This document shows positions 25,639 to 34,658 of a stretch of 63,222 nt of DNA, one piece after another (within the stretch, counting starts at the first letter, position 1; the number at the start of each line of letters is the position of its first letter). A model generated the notes under the pieces. That model was not told the origin of the DNA, did not search any database, and saw only the letters and a list, made by a program, of their open reading frames with translations. This DNA comes from Nocardiopsis sp. NRRL B-16309 (lineage in GTDB: Bacteria; Actinomycetota; Actinomycetes; Streptosporangiales; Streptosporangiaceae): contig NZ_LGEC01000091.1 in assembly GCF_001279585.1 (NCBI RefSeq), forward strand, positions 1 through 63,222, in the 5' to 3' direction. A program made the position numbers and the translations under genes.

Positions 25639-25667
25639 GCGCGGCGCCCGACCCCCGGGCGCCGCGC
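25639..25667 (+). terminator. Hairpin between obg and proB
   Basis: Perfect 12-bp stem GCGCGGCGCCCG (25639-25650) / CGGGCGCCGCGC (25656-25667), loop ACCCC, located 51 bp after the obg stop and 24 bp before the proB start. It could terminate obg transcripts or partially attenuate proB. Confidence 0.6.
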
Positions 25668-25690
25668 CACTGGACGGAAAGCCGCAGACG

Positions 25691-26848
25691 GTGCACAGCG
25701 CGAAGATCGAACAGCCCGACACCCTGGAGACCGCCGGACGGACGGCGGTGGCGGGCGCACGCCGGATCGTGGTCAAGGTCGGGTCGTCGTCCCTGACCAC
25801 CCCCGACGGCCTCATCGACACGGGACGCATCCGCGACCTGGTCGAGGTGCTGGCGGAGCGCCGGGCCCAGGGCCAGGAGGTGATCGTCGTCTCCTCCGGC
25901 GCGGTCGCCGCCGGTATGACACCGCTGGGACTGACACGCCGCCCGCGCGACCTGGCCTCGCAGCAGGCCGCGGCGAGCGTCGGCCAGGGCCTGCTCCTGG
26001 CCGCCTACACCGCCGAGCTGGCCGAGCGCGGGCTGAACGCGGCGCAGGTCCTGCTCACGGTCGAGGACATGATGCGCCGGGTCCAGCACCGCAACGCCCA
26101 GCGCACGCTGCGGCGCCTGCTCGACATCGGCGCCGTGCCGATCGTCAACGAGAACGACACCGTGGCCACCCACGAGCTGCGCTTCGGCGACAACGACCGC
26201 CTGGCCGCCCTGGTCGCCCACCTGATGCGCGCCGACGCCCTCGTGCTGCTCTCCGACGTCGACGCCCTCTACGACGGGAACCCCGCCGCCCCGGGGACCA
26301 GCGTCGTGCACCTGGTGCGCGGCCCGCTGGACCTGGACGGCATCGACATCGGCAGCGCGGGCAAGCGCGGGGTCGGCACTGGCGGCATGGTGACCAAGGT
26401 GGACTCGGCGCGCATCGCGACGCAGGCCGGGATCCACACCGTGCTCACCTCCGCCGCCAACGCGCGCTCCGCCCTGGCCGGTGACCGCGTGGGCACACTG
26501 TTCGCGCCCGCGGAGGGCCGGCGGCCCTCCGCGCGCCAGCTGTGGCTGGCGCACGCCACCGCGGGCCGCGGCAGTCTGGTCCTGGACCCCGGCGCGGTCG
26601 TCGCGGTGGTCAGCGAGAAGGCCTCACTGCTGCCCGCCGGGGTCGTGCGGGTGACGGGCGACTTCAGCGCGGGCGACCCCGTCGACCTGCGCGACGAGCA
26701 GGGCACCGTGGTGGCGCGCGGCCTGGTCAACTACGACGCCGCCGAGGTGCCCGACCTGATGGGGCGCTCCACGCGCTGGCTGGCCCGCGAGATGGGCCCC
26801 TCCTACGAGCGCGAACTCGTCCACCGCGACGACCTGGTGCTGCTCTAG
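25691..26848 (+). CDS. proB: Glutamate 5-kinase
   Basis: 385 aa, GTG start. First step of proline synthesis: phosphorylates glutamate, giving the substrate for ProA. Amino-acid kinase domain: RRIVVKVGSSSLTTPDG near residues 17-33, VSSGAVAAG, NENDTVATHELRFGDND and GTGGMVTKVDSA; C-terminal PUA domain from about residue 290 (GSLVLDPGAVVAVVSEKASLLPAGV). proA, normally next, is about 20.7 kb downstream; the gap is filled with accessory genes. Confidence 0.96.
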   Translation: MHSAKIEQPDTLETAGRTAVAGARRIVVKVGSSSLTTPDGLIDTGRIRDLVEVLAERRAQGQEVIVVSSGAVAAGMTPLGLTRRPRDLASQQAAASVGQGLLLAAYTAELAERGLNAAQVLLTVEDMMRRVQHRNAQRTLRRLLDIGAVPIVNENDTVATHELRFGDNDRLAALVAHLMRADALVLLSDVDALYDGNPAAPGTSVVHLVRGPLDLDGIDIGSAGKRGVGTGGMVTKVDSARIATQAGIHTVLTSAANARSALAGDRVGTLFAPAEGRRPSARQLWLAHATAGRGSLVLDPGAVVAVVSEKASLLPAGVVRVTGDFSAGDPVDLRDEQGTVVARGLVNYDAAEVPDLMGRSTRWLAREMGPSYERELVHRDDLVLL

Positions 26849-26864
26849 GGAACGCGTACCGGCC

Positions 26865-27554
26865 CTACCGGCCGCGGCGGCGCAGGTACCACTCGGCGGC
26901 GATGAGGTTGGGCACCCAGCACAGCCACGTGATCGCCTGGTAGATCTCCAGGAAGTACAGGTCCTCGTCGCCGCCGTACACGGGTTCCAGCAGCGGCAGC
27001 AGGAGCAGCGTCAGGAGCGGGATGAGCACCCGCAGCGTCACACCGGCCAGGGTCAGCGCGAACACGCGGACCATCCACTCCCGGTGGTCGGCGTGGCGTC
27101 CCTGGCGCACCGCCCGGTACCCGGCCGCGGCGAAGGTGAACCACAGCACGGACAGCAGCGCGAAGCCGGCCTGGGCGACCAGCCCGGACGTGCCCAGCAC
27201 GGCCACGCCGAGGCCGGACACGGCGCCCGGCAGGACCCCGGCGAACAGGGCGGCGCGGCCGATGACGCGGTGCGCGCCCGAGCGCCGCAGCGCGGGCCAG
27301 AACTGGAGGGGGAGGGCCAGGAGCGCGAGCGTCGACGTCACGATGTGGACGATCAGCAGCGGGTAGTGGAAGGCCACGTCCTCCCGCAGGCCGACCTGGG
27401 AGTCGCCGGGGTCCAGGCCCACGTAGGAGGACACCGCGAACAACGCGGTCAGCACGCACAGCGCGGTCAGGACGACGAGCCCGACGCGCGGGCGCCGGGA
27501 GCGGGGGCGGGGTCGGGGCCGGGAGGAGGACGTGGTGGTCGAGGGGGCGTCCAT
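26865..27554 (-). CDS. DUF2306 family membrane protein
   Basis: 229 aa from the ATG at 27554; longer in-frame starts only add a Pro/Arg-rich shadow. About seven hydrophobic helices: VGLVVLTALCVLTALFAVSSYVG, PLLIVHIVTSTLALLALPLQF, VIGRAALFAGVLPGAVSGLGVAVLG and others. HIVTSTLALLALPLQFWPALR and RRSGAHRVIGRAALF resemble the DUF2306 signature with conserved histidines (possible haem or metal ligands). Function unknown. It is convergent with proB (16-bp gap) and divergent from the GH114-like gene. Confidence 0.7.
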   Translation of the reverse strand: MDAPSTTTSSSRPRPRPRSRRPRVGLVVLTALCVLTALFAVSSYVGLDPGDSQVGLREDVAFHYPLLIVHIVTSTLALLALPLQFWPALRRSGAHRVIGRAALFAGVLPGAVSGLGVAVLGTSGLVAQAGFALLSVLWFTFAAAGYRAVRQGRHADHREWMVRVFALTLAGVTLRVLIPLLTLLLLPLLEPVYGGDEDLYFLEIYQAITWLCWVPNLIAAEWYLRRRGR

Positions 27555-27813
27555 GGGAGTCCGTTCGAGGAGGAGCCGGCGGCCGTGGGTCGGCGGCCGG
27601 TGCTCCCAGCCTCGCGTCCGGTGCGGCGGACGGCATCGGGGCCGTCCCCCGGTCCGTCCCGGGCGGTCCCCTGGAGCGGGCCTCCGGGACGACCCCGGGG
27701 ACGGTCGGGGGGCGTGTCCGGGGCCCGGGCGCTCCCCTGACACGGACCGGGGCCTCCCCGGAGCGGCCGCGGGACGTGCCCGGGGCCCGGGCGGGCCGCG
27801 CGCCGGACGGCGA

Positions 27814-27819
27814 TAGGCT
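27814..27819 (+). promoter_or_regulatory. -10 box of leaderless GH114-like gene
   Basis: TAGGCT followed by exactly 6 nt and the ATG at 27826; no ribosome-binding site. Confidence 0.55.
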
Positions 27820-27825
27820 CCCGCC

Positions 27826-28635
27826 ATGGTCGACACGACGCGGTGCGCGGCGGCGCTCCTGGCCCTGCTCCTGTGCGCCGGATGCGCCGCCACCCGCGCC
27901 GGGGCGGCACCCGCACCGCCCCCCGACGGCCCGTTCGACTACCAGCTCGGCGGCGCCTACGATCCGGCGGCCGACGTGGACACGGTCGTCCGCGACGCCA
28001 CCGCGCGGCCCGCCGAGGGCCGCTACTCCGTCTGCTACGTCAACGGCTTCCAGACGCAGCCGCAGGAGAGCGCGCGGTGGGAGGCCGAGCACCCGCACCT
28101 GCTCCTGCGCGGCGACGACGGTGAGCCCGTCGCCGACCCCGCGTGGCCGGACGAGCTGCTGCTGGACACCTCGACCGCCGGGGCCAGGGAGGAGATCGCC
28201 CGCGTGGTGGGGGAGACGGTCGCCGCCTGCGCCGAGCGCGGCTTCGACGCCGTGGAGTTCGACAACCTGGACTCCCACACCCGTTCCGGCGGACGCCTGA
28301 CGGCCGACGACAACCTGGAGCTGGCGTCCGCGCTCGTCTCCGGGGCCCACGCGCGCGGCCTGGCCGCCGCCCAGAAGAACGCCGCCGAACTGGCGGGGCG
28401 GGCCCGGGACGAGGCCGGGTTCGACTTCGCGGTCGCCGAGGAGTGCGCGGCCTTCGACGAGTGCCCCGCCTACACCGGCGCCTACGGCACCGTCCTGGCC
28501 GTCGAGTACCCCGACACGCTCGACACCCCGTTCGACCAGGTCTGCGCCGACCCCGACACGCCCGCGACGACGATCCTGCGCGACCGCGGCCTCGTCGTGC
28601 CCGGCGACCCCGGACACGTGCGCGAGAGCTGTTGA
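27826..28635 (+). CDS. GH114-like (endo-alpha-1,4-polygalactosaminidase family) lipoprotein
   Basis: 269 aa. Lipoprotein signal with lipobox LLCAGC (Cys at about 21). The mature part carries hallmarks of the GH114/TM1410 TIM barrel: SVCYVNGFQTQP at strand 1, GFDAVEFDNLDSH with the acidic residue cluster, AAQKN, and FAVAEEC. Related enzymes cleave galactosamine-containing exopolysaccharide. Probably extracellular and lipid-anchored. A SUFU-domain gene follows closely and may be co-transcribed. Substrate is inference. Confidence 0.75.
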   Translation: MVDTTRCAAALLALLLCAGCAATRAGAAPAPPPDGPFDYQLGGAYDPAADVDTVVRDATARPAEGRYSVCYVNGFQTQPQESARWEAEHPHLLLRGDDGEPVADPAWPDELLLDTSTAGAREEIARVVGETVAACAERGFDAVEFDNLDSHTRSGGRLTADDNLELASALVSGAHARGLAAAQKNAAELAGRARDEAGFDFAVAEECAAFDECPAYTGAYGTVLAVEYPDTLDTPFDQVCADPDTPATTILRDRGLVVPGDPGHVRESC

Positions 28636-28676
28636 GTGGGAGGGAACCGGATCCCGTGCCGGTCCGTCTATCGGCC

Positions 28677-29753
28677 ATGGACAACGACGGCATCGACCAC
28701 ATCGACGAGGACGACTCCGCTCCCGGCTGGGAGGCGATCGACGGCGCTCTGGCGCGCCTGTACTCCGGCGTCGAGCCCAGGCACCTCGCCACCATGCTCC
28801 CGTGGGCCCTGGGCGGCAAGGACCCGCTCGACGGGATCAGCGCCTATCCGCGTACCGAACCGGTGCCGCACTGGCACATGGTCGGCTACGGCCTGACCGA
28901 GCTGTACAGCAAGGAGTCGGAGGACCCCGAGGCGTCCGGCTGGGGCTTCGAGCTGACCTTCCGGCCGGTCCGCGACCCGGACGACGACATGCCCCCCATG
29001 TGGGCGGCCGCGCTGATGCAGAACCTCGCGCGCTACGTGTTCACCTCGGGGAACCGGTTCGAGCCCGGCCACCGGATGAACGCCAACGGCCCCATTGCGA
29101 CCGACCGCCAGGACTCGGTGATACGCGCGCTGGGCTTCGCCGAGGACCCCGAACTCGGCGGCACCGACACGCCGCACGGCCGGATGTCCTTCCTCCAGGT
29201 GGTCGGGCTCGCCGAGGACGAGTACGAGGCCGCGGGGCAGTGGAGCACCATGGGTGTCCTGGACCTCCTGGAGCCGACCACCCCGCTGTTCGTCACCGAC
29301 GTCGACCGCTCCTCGCGGATGGCCGACCCGGCGTTCGCCGCCGCGGTCCGGGCGGGCATCGAGCGGGACGGCTCCACCACCGGAGCGCTGTACGTGGGCC
29401 ACCTCTCGTGGGAGATCGACGACGCCGGCGCCCTGGTCCGTGTCGGGGCGCTGCAGGCGCCCGGCGTCGCCCAGACCCTGCGCGGCCGTCTGCCGTTCGG
29501 TCACGGGCTGCTCCTGGAGGCCGAGGGCTCCAGCGTGGGGTTCGTGCCGGGCGAGGAGTTCGCCGTCCGCGACGAGGGCGGGGGCGCCCTGACCGTCGTG
29601 GTCCCGCCGGCGGCGCTGGACGAGCTCACCGCGGCGCTGCGGCCCGAGCGGGGCAGCGCCTCGTTCTCCGGCATGCCGGGGCTGCGGCTGGAGGTCGTGC
29701 CCACGGTCATGCTCGACGAGCACGGGAAGGAGACGGGGGAGGTCGTCGGCTGA
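28677..29753 (+). CDS. SUFU-domain (suppressor of fused-like) protein
   Basis: 358 aa from the ATG at 28677; a GTG at 28656, 11 nt after GGGAGGG, is an in-frame alternative. The stretch WHMVGYGLTELYSKESEDPEASGWGFELTFRP, then WAAALMQNLARYVFTSGNRFEPGH, matches the bacterial SUFU (PF05076) pattern. Bacterial SUFU proteins are often immunity or polymorphic-toxin associated, but no toxin is visible next to it. The second half (residues 190-350) is less conserved. Cytoplasmic. 41 bp after the GH114-like gene. Confidence 0.8.
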   Translation: MDNDGIDHIDEDDSAPGWEAIDGALARLYSGVEPRHLATMLPWALGGKDPLDGISAYPRTEPVPHWHMVGYGLTELYSKESEDPEASGWGFELTFRPVRDPDDDMPPMWAAALMQNLARYVFTSGNRFEPGHRMNANGPIATDRQDSVIRALGFAEDPELGGTDTPHGRMSFLQVVGLAEDEYEAAGQWSTMGVLDLLEPTTPLFVTDVDRSSRMADPAFAAAVRAGIERDGSTTGALYVGHLSWEIDDAGALVRVGALQAPGVAQTLRGRLPFGHGLLLEAEGSSVGFVPGEEFAVRDEGGGALTVVVPPAALDELTAALRPERGSASFSGMPGLRLEVVPTVMLDEHGKETGEVVG

Positions 29754-29955
29754 GCCGGACCCCGGCGGCCCGGCCCACCCGCTGGACGGCGTGCGACCCC
29801 GCCGACACCCGGCGCCGACCACCGCTCCGGGCCCGCCCTCCGGGGGCGGGCGGACCCGGAGCGGACGCGCGGTCGGGGGTGCCTCGGCCGTCCTGCCCGT
29901 CGGACGTGAAAAGGTCCTCTCAGGACGAGTCAGTTCTGAGGGGGAGGAACGACGC

Positions 29956-30840
29956 ATGTCGAGTCTGGCGATGCGGCTGCTCGCGGCGGGGCTGCGCCGG
30001 ACGCGCAAGCGCCCGGTGGAGAGCGTGGACGGGGCGCGCAAGCGCCTCCACGCGCCCAAGGACGACCCCGCGCCGCCCCTCTGGTTCACACGGCGCCACC
30101 GGGTCGAGCGGCGCGGCGTGGGAGGTTTCGAGAGCTACACCGTGCTGCCCGCGCACGGGGAGCCCGCCCGGTCGGTGCTCTACGTCCACGGCGGCTCCTA
30201 CGTCTCCGAGATCTCACCGTGGCACTGGGTCCTGGTCTCACACATCGTGGACGAGGGCTTCCGGGTCGAGGTCCCGATCTACGGGCTGGCGCCGGAGCAC
30301 ACCCACCGCGAGGCGTTCCCCTTCCTGACGGCGGTCTACCGCGAGCTGCTGGCCTACACCTCGCCCGAGCGCACGGTGTTCGCCGGTGACTCCGCGGGCG
30401 CCGGACTGGTCCTCGCCCTCACCCAGGACCTGGCGGGGGAGGGCCTGCCCCGGCCGGCCCGGCTCCTGCTCATCTCCCCGTGGGTCGACCTGACGCTGTC
30501 CCACCCGGACATCCCGCTGATCGGGGTCCGCGACCCCTGGCTCAGCCCGGTGTGGCTCGCCGAGGCCGCGCGGGCCTGGGCGGGCGGCGACGACCTCGGC
30601 CTGCCCTCCCTGAGTCCGGTGAACGGTCCCCTGGCGGACCTGCCGCCGGTGGACCTGTACATCGGCACCGCCGACGTGTTCCACCCCGACACCCGGCGCC
30701 TGAACGACCTGATCGCCCTGGCGGGGGGCACGTCGGAACTGTACGAGGAGCAGGACGCGATCCACGTCTTCCCGCTGGTGCCGTCCCCGGAGGGGCGGCG
30801 GGCCCGGGCGCGGATCCTGCGCACGCTCCGGACGGTCTGA
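29956..30840 (+). CDS. Alpha/beta hydrolase fold-3 (HSL-type) esterase
   Basis: 294 aa. ATG at 29956 behind GGGGAGGAAC. Oxyanion-hole motif VLYVHGGSY (about residues 75-83), nucleophile elbow GDSAGAG (Ser about 144), acid residue in TADVFHPD and catalytic His in QDAIHVFPL. These define the hormone-sensitive-lipase family of carboxylesterases. No signal peptide. Substrate unknown; the immediate neighbours do not suggest a pathway. Confidence 0.88.
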   Translation: MSSLAMRLLAAGLRRTRKRPVESVDGARKRLHAPKDDPAPPLWFTRRHRVERRGVGGFESYTVLPAHGEPARSVLYVHGGSYVSEISPWHWVLVSHIVDEGFRVEVPIYGLAPEHTHREAFPFLTAVYRELLAYTSPERTVFAGDSAGAGLVLALTQDLAGEGLPRPARLLLISPWVDLTLSHPDIPLIGVRDPWLSPVWLAEAARAWAGGDDLGLPSLSPVNGPLADLPPVDLYIGTADVFHPDTRRLNDLIALAGGTSELYEEQDAIHVFPLVPSPEGRRARARILRTLRTV

Positions 30841-30928
30841 GCGGCGGGAAGCCGCCGTCCCGGGGCGGGGTGCTCCCGGGACGGCGTACCCCTGGAAGCG
30901 CGTCGTGCGCCGGCGCGTGTCCAGGCCC

Positions 30929-30934
30929 TAGGAT
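30929..30934 (+). promoter_or_regulatory. -10 box of leaderless PemK-like gene
   Basis: TAGGAT, then 7 nt, then the GTG at 30942. The ATG at 30933 overlaps the box and so is unlikely to be translated. Confidence 0.5.
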
Positions 30935-30941
30935 GCGGGGC

Positions 30942-31388
30942 GTGAACCAACCTGCGACGAACGAGGCCGACGCCCACCCCCACCGGGGCGCGGTGCGCGA
31001 GATCCCCACCGCCGACAACGCGACCAGACTCGTCTACGCACCCGAACGCGACGGCCTCGCCGACGCGGGCGAGATCGTGTGGACCTGGGTCCCCTTCGAG
31101 GAGGACCCGGACCAGGGCAAGGACCGGCCCATGCTGGTGATCGGCCGCCGCGCCGCCCGGCTGCACGGCCTGATGCTGTCCTCCCAGCGCCCCGACCACC
31201 ACGAGCGCGAGGACTGGCTGCCGATCGGCTCCGGGCCCTGGGACCGTGAACGGCGCGACTCCTTCATCCGGGTGGACCGCCTCTTCGAGTTCGACGAGGA
31301 CGCCATCCGCCGCGAGGCCGCCGTCATGGACGAGGAACTGTTCTGGCTGGTCGCCGACTGCCTGCGCAGCCGGTACGGCTGGAGCTGA
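30942..31388 (+). CDS. PemK/MazF-like domain protein
   Basis: 148 aa. I place the start at GTG 30942 because a -10 box lies 7 nt upstream (leaderless); ATG 30933 is the alternative. DAGEIVWTWVPFEEDPDQGKDRPMLVIGR resembles the first strands of the PemK/MazF SH3-like fold (G-E-I-x-W ... K-x-R-P-x-L-V-I), but the remainder is longer and lacks a recognisable toxin active site. No antitoxin gene is adjacent. It may be a non-toxic actinobacterial relative. Two hairpins follow. Confidence 0.6.
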   Translation: MNQPATNEADAHPHRGAVREIPTADNATRLVYAPERDGLADAGEIVWTWVPFEEDPDQGKDRPMLVIGRRAARLHGLMLSSQRPDHHEREDWLPIGSGPWDRERRDSFIRVDRLFEFDEDAIRREAAVMDEELFWLVADCLRSRYGWS

Positions 31389-31390
31389 CC

Positions 31391-31483
31391 ACACCCCCTC
31401 CTGTGTCCGAGGAGGGGGTGTCACGCCGGTGCCGGGACGTGCGTCCCCGGCCGCGTCGACGGCCGATGCCGACGCGGCCGGGG
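31391..31483. terminator. Tandem terminators between PemK-like gene and cyclase 1
   Basis: First stem: 11 bp, ACACCCCCTCC (31391-31401) / GGAGGGGGTGT (31411-31421). Second: 14 bp, 31445-31458 / 31470-31483. The genes converge here, so one may serve each strand. Confidence 0.75.
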
Positions 31484-31520
31484 CCTTCGGTGTGCCAGGG
31501 GGACTGGCCGGGAGGACCGG

Positions 31521-32480
31521 TCAGGAGAGGGCGAGCAGGCGCGTGGGGCCGCCGGAGCCGCCCCTGATGTTGGCGACGCCGACGATCACCATGGCGCCCG
31601 CGTCCGGCGCCTCCTCCATGTGCGCGGCCATCTCCACGCCGTACTTGTTCTGGCCCAACAGCAGCACGTGCACTTCGGGGTCGGACGCGGACGCCGGGCC
31701 GTGGTCGAAGCTCGGGGTGTCGACCGAGATCCCGGCGATGTCGCGTTCGGTCAGCAGCCAGGCGACCGCCTCGATGCTGAACCCGGGGAAGTGCGCGACG
31801 CCCTCGGAGTCCACGTTGAGCATCTCCTCCTCGCTCCGGAGCACCCGGGCGCTCCACCCGGAGTCCATCGCGACCAGGGCCCGCCGGGGGATGCGGCCGT
31901 GGCGGCGCTCCCAGCGCCTGAGGTCGCCCACGGTGACCTCCGCGTCGTAGTCCCTCGCGGCGCGGTGGGCGATGCGGACGACGACGAGGGGGCAGACCAG
32001 GTCGGCCGGGTCGACCTCATGGGTGTGCAGCGCGTCGGGGCTGTCGTTGAAGTGCCACGGGGCGTCGAAGTGCGTCCCGGTGTGCTCGTCGATCTCCAGC
32101 TTGAGCGCGTTGAAGCCGTCCTCCTCGATCGAGGCGAACTGGAAGATGTTGGGGTCCAGGATGTAGGGCCGGTAGATCGGGAAGTCGTGGTGCAGGGCGT
32201 GGGTGAGGTCGGTGACCCTGCACCGGGACGGGCTCAGCCCGGCGATGGTCCGGGCGTGGGCGGACTCGGTCGGGCCGCCGAGGGCGCCGATCCCGGTCAG
32301 GAGTGCTCCGACGGCGGCCGATCCCGTGAGCATCCGGCGCCGGCCCACCCTGGAACCGGAAGGGGGCGAAGGCGGATCGGGCCGATCCGCGACGATCGTG
32401 TTCCCAGATGTTTCCTGGGGTTCTTGGTGGCCGGTCGTGAAACGCTTCCGGGCCTTGTGGATCACGTCTGGTCCGCACAT
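31521..32480 (-). CDS. Tat-exported cyclase-family protein 1 (PF04199)
   Basis: 319 aa; ATG at 32480 behind GAAGAGGAG. The long n-region begins MCGPDVIHKARKR, then a twin-arginine signal (GRRRMLTGSAAVGALLTGIGALGG, residues about 46-70). The catalytic domain carries the metal motif HTGTHFDAPWH of the kynurenine formamidase/isatin hydrolase superfamily, plus DLTHALHHDFPIY and GISVDTPSFD. Such enzymes hydrolyse amide or lactam rings with a divalent metal. A paralogue sits at 41.7 kb. Its AT-rich promoter region shares motifs with other promoters of the island. Probably the left edge of the biosynthetic island. Confidence 0.85.
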   Translation of the reverse strand: MCGPDVIHKARKRFTTGHQEPQETSGNTIVADRPDPPSPPSGSRVGRRRMLTGSAAVGALLTGIGALGGPTESAHARTIAGLSPSRCRVTDLTHALHHDFPIYRPYILDPNIFQFASIEEDGFNALKLEIDEHTGTHFDAPWHFNDSPDALHTHEVDPADLVCPLVVVRIAHRAARDYDAEVTVGDLRRWERRHGRIPRRALVAMDSGWSARVLRSEEEMLNVDSEGVAHFPGFSIEAVAWLLTERDIAGISVDTPSFDHGPASASDPEVHVLLLGQNKYGVEMAAHMEEAPDAGAMVIVGVANIRGGSGGPTRLLALS

Positions 32481-32899
32481 GACCGTGCTCCTCTTCCAGG
32501 TCGTTGGCTGATCGATCCAAGAGGAGTATACGGAATCTTATATATAAAGGAACACTTACTCACATAAGATATCGTTTTCCCTGGTGCGGCCATGGGAGGT
32601 GCGCGTGCGCGCGGTGGCGCGCCGGGCCGGGGCCGGACGGGTCGCCTGTTCAGGGCGGAGCCGGTGGCCGGGTCCGGAGCGCGGAGCCCAGGGCCTCGGT
32701 CGGCGGCGGCGCGGCGTCCGCACGGCCGCCCGCCGCGCCGCGTCCCCCACGGGCCCCAGGGTGGAAGAACGGTGGGAACGGATGCGCGGGGAGAATACGC
32801 GGTGCCCTCGGGCATGTTCCGGAGAATGGTCTCACAGCCGTGGAGTCCGCCCGGAAAGGGGTGAATTCCAGCCTTTCCCCGAGGTCCGTCGAAGAACGG
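32481..32899. promoter_or_regulatory. Cyclase 1 promoter region and gene-free spacer
   Basis: Minus-strand -10 box TATACT (32525-32530) gives a 38-nt leader with a good ribosome site. Around it is a strikingly AT-rich block (32525-32577) with a perfect 7-bp inverted repeat ATCTTAT (32535-32541) / ATAAGAT (32564-32570) and CTTACTCACAT (32555-32565), nearly repeated at 37999-38009. The remaining 32580-32899 is GC-rich with no credible gene; a frameshifted tail of the PaaK-like frame ends at 32900. Confidence 0.5.
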
Positions 32900-33027
32900 T
32901 CAGAATGTTCTTGCCGCGGTGCTGATGGCGTCGCCCACGTCCATTTCTCGGAGGCGGTGAGTGCGCCTGGGAAAACCGTGGCGACCGGGATCCGCACCGG
33001 CCTTTCCGGAGTGGGACCGCGGCCTTT

Positions 33028-34312
33028 TCAGCCGGTCATGCTGAGCCGGGGAGCCACGGGCCCGCTCCTGACCACGACGGTGGGGGCCGACCCGTCCGAG
33101 GACTGCTCCAGGAGTCGGCGGGACGCGGTGACCTCGAAGGTCTCCGGGGCCTCTTCGACGGCCTCGGCCAGGGCCAGGCAGCCGGACAGCACGTGGTGAC
33201 GGATCCACTCGGCGGTGTACAGGTCGGTGACGGATCCACTCGGCGGTGTACAGGTCGGTTTCGGTCCCGGGGCGCAGTCGGACCCGCAGGTGCAGGCGCT
33301 CGTCCTCGGTGTGCGGGGAGACCATGACCACCTGGGCGGCCTCCACCGAGTCGAGTTGGAGGGCGAGCACGGCCAGATCGGCCGGTTCCACGAGGCGGCT
33401 GAGGGGACCGTGGGGCGTGTCGATGCGGCTGTGGGTGCGGACCGCGCGTCCGGGCAGGCCGCATGGGCATGTGGTCCACTCGGCGGTGGTGCCGGTGTCG
33501 TAGCGCAGCAGGGGGATGACGGCTTTGCCGTGTGTGACCGTGACGAGCATGCGCCCGCCGGTGATCTCGGTGTGCTGGTAGGGGAGGGGGTGGAAGGTGT
33601 CGACGGCGCAGTCGGGGCCGCTGTGGCCGATGATCCAGGTTTCGGCCGACCCGAACAGGCTCCAGGTGCGCAGGTGGGGGAAGTGCGTGTGGATCAGGGA
33701 GCGTGTGTCGGCGTCCATGGCCGGTCCGCTCCAGAGGACCTTGCGCAGGAAGCCCAGGTCGCGGCCGGAGGCCGCGCAGAAGCGCAGGATGCGCCGGACG
33801 GTGTCCAGGGTGGTCGCCAGGGCGGTGACGCCGTGTCGCTCGAACAGGTCGAGGCAGGGAGCGATCATCTGGTCCGTCGGCGCGTCGAGGGAGAGCGTGG
33901 GGATGCCCGCGCGCGAGGCGAGCGCGTTGTGCAGGTCGTGCGAGGCGCGCATGTGGAAGGGGGTGCTCAGGCTGGCGAGGAGGTCGCCCGGCTCGAAGGG
34001 CCGGACGTGGGGGGCGATCTCGTCCACGTGCAGGTCGGAGGGAAGCGCCCCCATGCGGATCATGGCGGTCGTTCCGCCCATGATGTGGAGGGAGGCCCTG
34101 GTCAGAGCGGCCGGGTCGTCCCTCATCATCGTGTCGACGGCCTCGCCGAGCTCGCCCCGTGTGAGCGGGGGCAGCTCAGAGAGGCTCGGGTCCTGCCCCT
34201 GACCGACGTAGCGGCGGTACTTGCGCCGCATCACCGGGATCCTCGCCAGGCGCCGCAGGGCCTGGGTGAGTGAGGACGGTCCCTGCTCTTTCCCACCGTT
34301 ATTCGTCGTCAT
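33028..34312 (-). pseudogene. PaaK-like adenylate-forming enzyme 1, frame broken by 31-bp tandem duplication
   Basis: From ATG 34312 the frame encodes a phenylacetate-CoA-ligase/coenzyme F390-synthetase-like protein: phosphate-loop region degenerate (LHIMGGTTAMIRMG instead of SSGTTG), FGSAETWIIGHSG, GGRMLVTVTHGKAVIPLLRYDTGT and a zinc-like CPCGLPGR. After TETDLYTAEWIRH a perfect 31-bp tandem repeat (33196-33257) shifts the frame into junk. With one unit removed, the frame continues HVLSGCLALAEAVEEAPETFEV to a stop at 33028-33030, a normal protein of 417 aa. Hence recently inactivated, phase-variable, or an assembly error. The paralogue at 45.8 kb has a different duplication at the same codons. 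Confidence 0.7.
33196..33257. repeat. 31-bp x2 perfect tandem repeat in PaaK-like gene 1
   Basis: Units 33196-33226 and 33227-33257 are identical; 31 is not a multiple of three. The site lies within about 170 bp that are otherwise identical to the paralogue at 45.9-46.1 kb. Confidence 0.95.
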
Positions 34313-34658
34313 TTTCGTGCTCGCATCTCTGGAGGTTCTGGGGATTGCTTTCCGTCTTCCCGTTCCGGCTGCGGTGACGTTAATGATTGTGAAATGTTGG
34401 GGGACGGCCAGATAGGGGGTGCGACTGGTTCCGGCCTGTTCGCACAGTAAAGCAGATCCCTCTGGAGATGAGAATGGGAGAAAATTCTCCGAGGTGGTGA
34501 GCATGCGATCACCGCCGGTCATATTCTCTTGTTGAGTGAGGTTGCGACCACGCATCACGATTGGCCGGTGCGGCCGTGTGACCTTACTCACGGGGTGCGT
34601 GCCGGGCCTGCCGTCGGGGACCTCCCGGGGCCGGCCGCCCCGGGAGGTCCCCGGTGTC
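34313..34658. promoter_or_regulatory. Upstream region of PaaK-like gene 1 and SDR terminator
   Basis: 346 bp without a gene. The part next to the SDR stop holds its terminator (34616-34652). The rest is relatively AT-rich and must contain the PaaK-like promoter; GGAGAA (34477-34482) / TTCTCC (34485-34490) is a tight palindrome that could be an operator. No clear ribosome site precedes ATG 34312. Confidence 0.4.
34616..34652 (-). terminator. SDR terminator
   Basis: Perfect 15-bp stem (34616-34630 with 34638-34652), 7-nt loop, just past the minus-strand SDR stop at 34659. Confidence 0.85.

Noticed and set aside
30942..31388. Toxin-antitoxin module
   Set aside because: Only the N-terminal strands resemble PemK/MazF and no antitoxin partner is adjacent.
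32900..33195. Apparent 3' extension of the PaaK-like frame past the tandem repeat
   Set aside because: It is the shifted frame; the unshifted frame is homologous to the paralogue's C-terminus, so the extension is not a real domain.
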